Below, in pieces: positions 61,829 to 64,000 of a stretch of DNA of 64,000 nt. Both the position numbers and the translations under genes were made by a program. Origin of the DNA: Rhodospirillales bacterium (GTDB lineage Bacteria > Pseudomonadota > Alphaproteobacteria > Rhodospirillales > Shumkoniaceae). Under the pieces are notes generated by a model. That model did not search any database. It was not told the DNA's origin and was given only the letters and a program-made list of their open reading frames with translations. The first letter of the stretch is position 1. Every line of letters begins with the position of its first letter. The DNA is taken from assembly GCA_016776725.1 (NCBI GenBank), contig JADHSV010000001.1, positions 1 through 64,000 of the forward strand. Reading direction: 5' to 3'.

Positions 61829-62980
61829 ATGGACATTAATAAATTCGCCAAAACGTTCCCCGGAAAACTTGTCATCATCGACGATGGACGGGGCGTTGCA
61901 TTCGTCGCCGCGCCATTGCCGCGCAAATGGGAGATGCCGCCGCAGTTGATCTCGTTATGGGTTGAAGCGAAAGAAGTCCTTGGTGAGTTGAGGGGAACCG
62001 CGCGCACCCTGCCGGACCCAGCGCTTTTGCTGCGTCCGTTGGGTCAGCGCGAAGCCCTGCGGTCTTCCAGTCTGGAAGGGACGTATGCGACGCCGGAAGA
62101 ATTGCTTGCATACGAATTGAACCCACGAGACCCGATGTCGACAAAAGACCCGGCAAATCCGTGGCGCGAAGTTTTCAATTATCAGCGGGCTTTGGAACTA
62201 GGTTGTGTGTTGGCCGACAAAGGGGTTCCGTTTTCAGAAAGAATGATCCGCCAAATTCATAATCGACTGATGATCGGTGTTCGCGGTGAAGACAAAAACC
62301 CCGGCGAGTTACGCGACACGCAGGTTCACGTTGGGGCTGGCAGACGGTTTACGCCTGCACCGCCGGAACATCTAAAAGCACTGCTGGCGGAATTCGACCG
62401 CGACACGCAACATATCACGAATATCGACCCCCTTGTCCGCGCGCTGATGGTCCACTACCAGTTCGAAGCCATCCACCCGTTTCGCGACGGCAATGGCCGC
62501 GTAGGTCGCCTGTTGCTGGCGTTAATGATTTACAAACATTGCGAATTTGACAAACCGTGGCTCTACCTGAGTGAATTTTTCGACAACCACCGCGACGACT
62601 ATATTGATGCACTCTTTAACGTAAGCGCCAATGGCGACTGGGCTCGCTGGATAGAACTCGGCCTTCTGGCAACCATCGAAACCAGCCGCAATACCGTACA
62701 ACGCATCAGAAAACTTATGGAATTGAAGGATGAATACGAGGAACGAGTTCGCGAATTTGGCGGACGCGACCGATTGATGCACATCATTCCGCTTCTTCTT
62801 TCATCACCAATCATCGTTTTCAAGGATCTGATGGAAACCCTGGATGTTACCTACCCGACCGCCAGGGGAGATATGGCGGCGCTCGAAAAGATGAAAATTG
62901 TCAAAGATCTGGGTAGCCACAATCGACCACGCATGTTCATTTCAGAAGAAATTTTCAATCTGGCCTATAGCGATGACTGA
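61829..62980 (+). CDS. Fic/DOC-family AMP-transferase with N-terminal inhibitory motif
   Basis: A 383-residue Fic protein. The catalytic motif is HPFRDGNGRVGR, the flap region is DTQVHVGAGRRFTPAP, and an inhibitory-type motif SSSLEG ((S/T)xxxE(G/N)) lies in the N-terminal helical part. This makes it a self-inhibited, class II-type enzyme. A C-terminal winged-helix-like domain (PIIVFKDLMETLDVTYPTARGD) follows. The ATG at 61829 is preferred over a TTG at 61793, which adds a Cys-rich leader. The targets are unknown. It stands alone between the flagellar operon and the speE region. Confidence 0.9.
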   Translation: MDINKFAKTFPGKLVIIDDGRGVAFVAAPLPRKWEMPPQLISLWVEAKEVLGELRGTARTLPDPALLLRPLGQREALRSSSLEGTYATPEELLAYELNPRDPMSTKDPANPWREVFNYQRALELGCVLADKGVPFSERMIRQIHNRLMIGVRGEDKNPGELRDTQVHVGAGRRFTPAPPEHLKALLAEFDRDTQHITNIDPLVRALMVHYQFEAIHPFRDGNGRVGRLLLALMIYKHCEFDKPWLYLSEFFDNHRDDYIDALFNVSANGDWARWIELGLLATIETSRNTVQRIRKLMELKDEYEERVREFGGRDRLMHIIPLLLSSPIIVFKDLMETLDVTYPTARGDMAALEKMKIVKDLGSHNRPRMFISEEIFNLAYSDD

Positions 62981-63005
62981 ATTGCAGTAACGGCGAAATC
63001 ACGCC

Positions 63006-63260
63006 CTACCCGCCTTTGCTCACCAAAAACATCACGACGATGATGGCAAACAGCGCGATGCCCATGAGGACCCGCGACAGGGGAACGTCCATGGGATTCC
63101 GGTCAAAAGGTTCGTTGCATTGGGCGCAGGCGGGCGTGGTGGTGCCCGAGAAGGCGTCCTTGATCGGATCAAGCGGGTTCAGGTGGCCGCAGGCTTTGCA
63201 TTTGTAATCCTTGCGCAGGCGTCCATACGACGAAAAGCGCATGTCCCAACGGCCGCGCAT
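63006..63260 (-). CDS. Small zinc-ribbon membrane protein coupled to speE
   Basis: An 84-residue protein. A basic N-terminus is followed by a zinc-ribbon-like CKACGHLNP...CAQCNEPF (two CxxC pairs) and one C-terminal membrane segment (about 62-80, LMGIALFAIIVVMFLVSKGG). The ATG overlaps the speE stop as TAATG, so translation is coupled. I do not recognise a characterised family. Confidence 0.75.
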   Translation of the reverse strand: MRGRWDMRFSSYGRLRKDYKCKACGHLNPLDPIKDAFSGTTTPACAQCNEPFDRNPMDVPLSRVLMGIALFAIIVVMFLVSKGG

Positions 63261-64000
63261 TACTTCAACAACTCGGCGATGAAGGGCGGCAGGGCGAAGG
63301 CGGCGGCGTGAACGGCGGGGGTGTAATAGCGGGTGGCAAAGCCTGCCCCTTCGAAACGCGGTGCGATGTCGGCTTGGGTTTGCACCCGCAGGGCCGCGTC
63401 GTCGGTGGCCCAGCCCAGGGCCATGAAGCCGCCCACGTAGCTGGGCACGACCGTCAGATAGAACGAGACATCGGCGAACTGCGAGGACAAGCGACGATAG
63501 CTGTTGGTGACCTCGTCGCCCTGGAAACTGGGAACGCCGTTCTGGGTCACCAGAATGCCGCCCGGTGTCAGGCGCTTTTTGCAATCGGCATAGAAAGCTT
63601 CGCTAAATAACACTTCGCCGGGACCGACGGGATCGGTCGAATCGACAATAATAACATCGAAGGTCTGCTGCGTTTCGGCAACGAATTTCAGGCCATCGGT
63701 GATCAACAAATCGGCGCGCGGATCGTCGAACGCGCCGTCGCTTAAACCCGGCATGTATTCGCGGCACAAATCGACCACCGTGCGGTCGATCTCGACCATG
63801 GTCGCGGTTTCGACATCGTGGCGCAGCACCTCGCGCAGAACGCCACCGTCGCCGCCGCCGATGATCAGAACGCGCGCAGGCTCCCCATGGGCGAACAGCG
63901 GCACGTGGGCCAGCATTTCGTGATAGGCGAATTCGTCGCGCTCGGTGGTTTGGATAATGCCGTCCAGCGCCAGCACCCGCCCGAAATGCGGCGTTTCGAA
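63260..64000 (-). CDS. speE: Spermidine synthase SpeE (5' end beyond window)
   Basis: Transfers the aminopropyl group from decarboxylated S-adenosylmethionine to putrescine. The visible 247 residues contain the family motifs FETPHFGRVLALDGIIQTTERDEFAYHEML, VLIIGGGDGGVLREVLRH (nucleotide loop), YMPGLSDGAFDDPRADLLITDG and DVIIVDSTDPVGPGEVLFSEAFY. The gene is open at the right edge, so the start is not seen. The product end is normal (ELLK, then TAA). Confidence 0.95.
   Translation of the reverse strand, partial: FETPHFGRVLALDGIIQTTERDEFAYHEMLAHVPLFAHGEPARVLIIGGGDGGVLREVLRHDVETATMVEIDRTVVDLCREYMPGLSDGAFDDPRADLLITDGLKFVAETQQTFDVIIVDSTDPVGPGEVLFSEAFYADCKKRLTPGGILVTQNGVPSFQGDEVTNSYRRLSSQFADVSFYLTVVPSYVGGFMALGWATDDAALRVQTQADIAPRFEGAGFATRYYTPAVHAAAFALPPFIAELLK

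Overview
The window comes from a GC-rich (about 60%) alphaproteobacterium, most like a member of the Rhodospirillales. I infer this from the ybgC-tolQRAB-pal-cpoB-tilS-ftsH-folP order, 6S RNA between zapA and the 5-formyl-THF cyclo-ligase gene, and the DUF4164, DUF1192, COQ9 and TrcR (DUF1013) genes. A GTTC-N7-GTTC type LexA box before recA and a CckA kinase next to flagellar genes agree with this. Almost all of it is core chromosome. I see no transposase, integrase, tRNA, rRNA or CRISPR array.

Layout. 1-14831 is one long minus-strand run. In transcription order it reads: DUF4164, zapA, 6S RNA, 5-FTHF cyclo-ligase, YmdB-type phosphoesterase, yebC, ruvC-ruvA-ruvB, ybgC-tolQRAB, pal, cpoB, tilS, ftsH and folP (cut by the window edge). 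15088-25990 is on the plus strand: gap, thiE, efp, an inositol-monophosphatase gene, an OmpA/MotA-like/MotB-like trio, an MFS transporter, rpmE, a cyclase-like membrane protein that lacks its catalytic residues, and a small heat-shock gene behind a ROSE-type RNA thermometer. 26000-32530 holds two predicted small RNAs, DUF1192, trcR, a nested palindromic element, two DUF465 genes around pfkA, a degenerate GGDEF gene, purE, COQ9, def and rpsU. 32640-43190 holds a perfect 65-nt palindrome, pntB-pntAb-pntAa, a pepF-ABC1-ybjQ group, an acyl-CoA ligase, panE and a sugar-nucleotide epimerase. 43840-45962 is a YeiH-like transporter cassette with two small genes and a leader that can form two mutually exclusive hairpins. 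46070-53473 holds pyk, meaB, a cyclophilin, alaS and recA. 53646-61686 is a flagellar basal-body/export locus in two divergent operons, with cckA at the end of one. A Fic gene, a zinc-ribbon membrane protein and speE (cut by the edge) end the window.

How the parts work together. The window carries a full Tol-Pal division/envelope module, Holliday-junction processing (ruvCAB) with recA, three glycolytic enzymes (pfkA, gap, pyk), proton-translocating transhydrogenase, and early flagellar assembly. Three TTAA-N7-TTAA sites, the CtrA pattern, lie in intergenic DNA: before pal, before a predicted small RNA beside trcR, and between flgB and the fliO/fliP operon. With cckA and trcR in the same window this suggests shared cell-cycle control.

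The observations I rate highest are the attenuator-like leader of the YeiH-like cassette, the tandem small RNAs with 15 nt of perfect complementarity, the cyclase-like protein without metal-binding residues, the nested palindromic element whose end supplies the trcR stop codon, and a PurE lacking a conserved histidine. All functions are read from sequence motifs and context; no database search was run.
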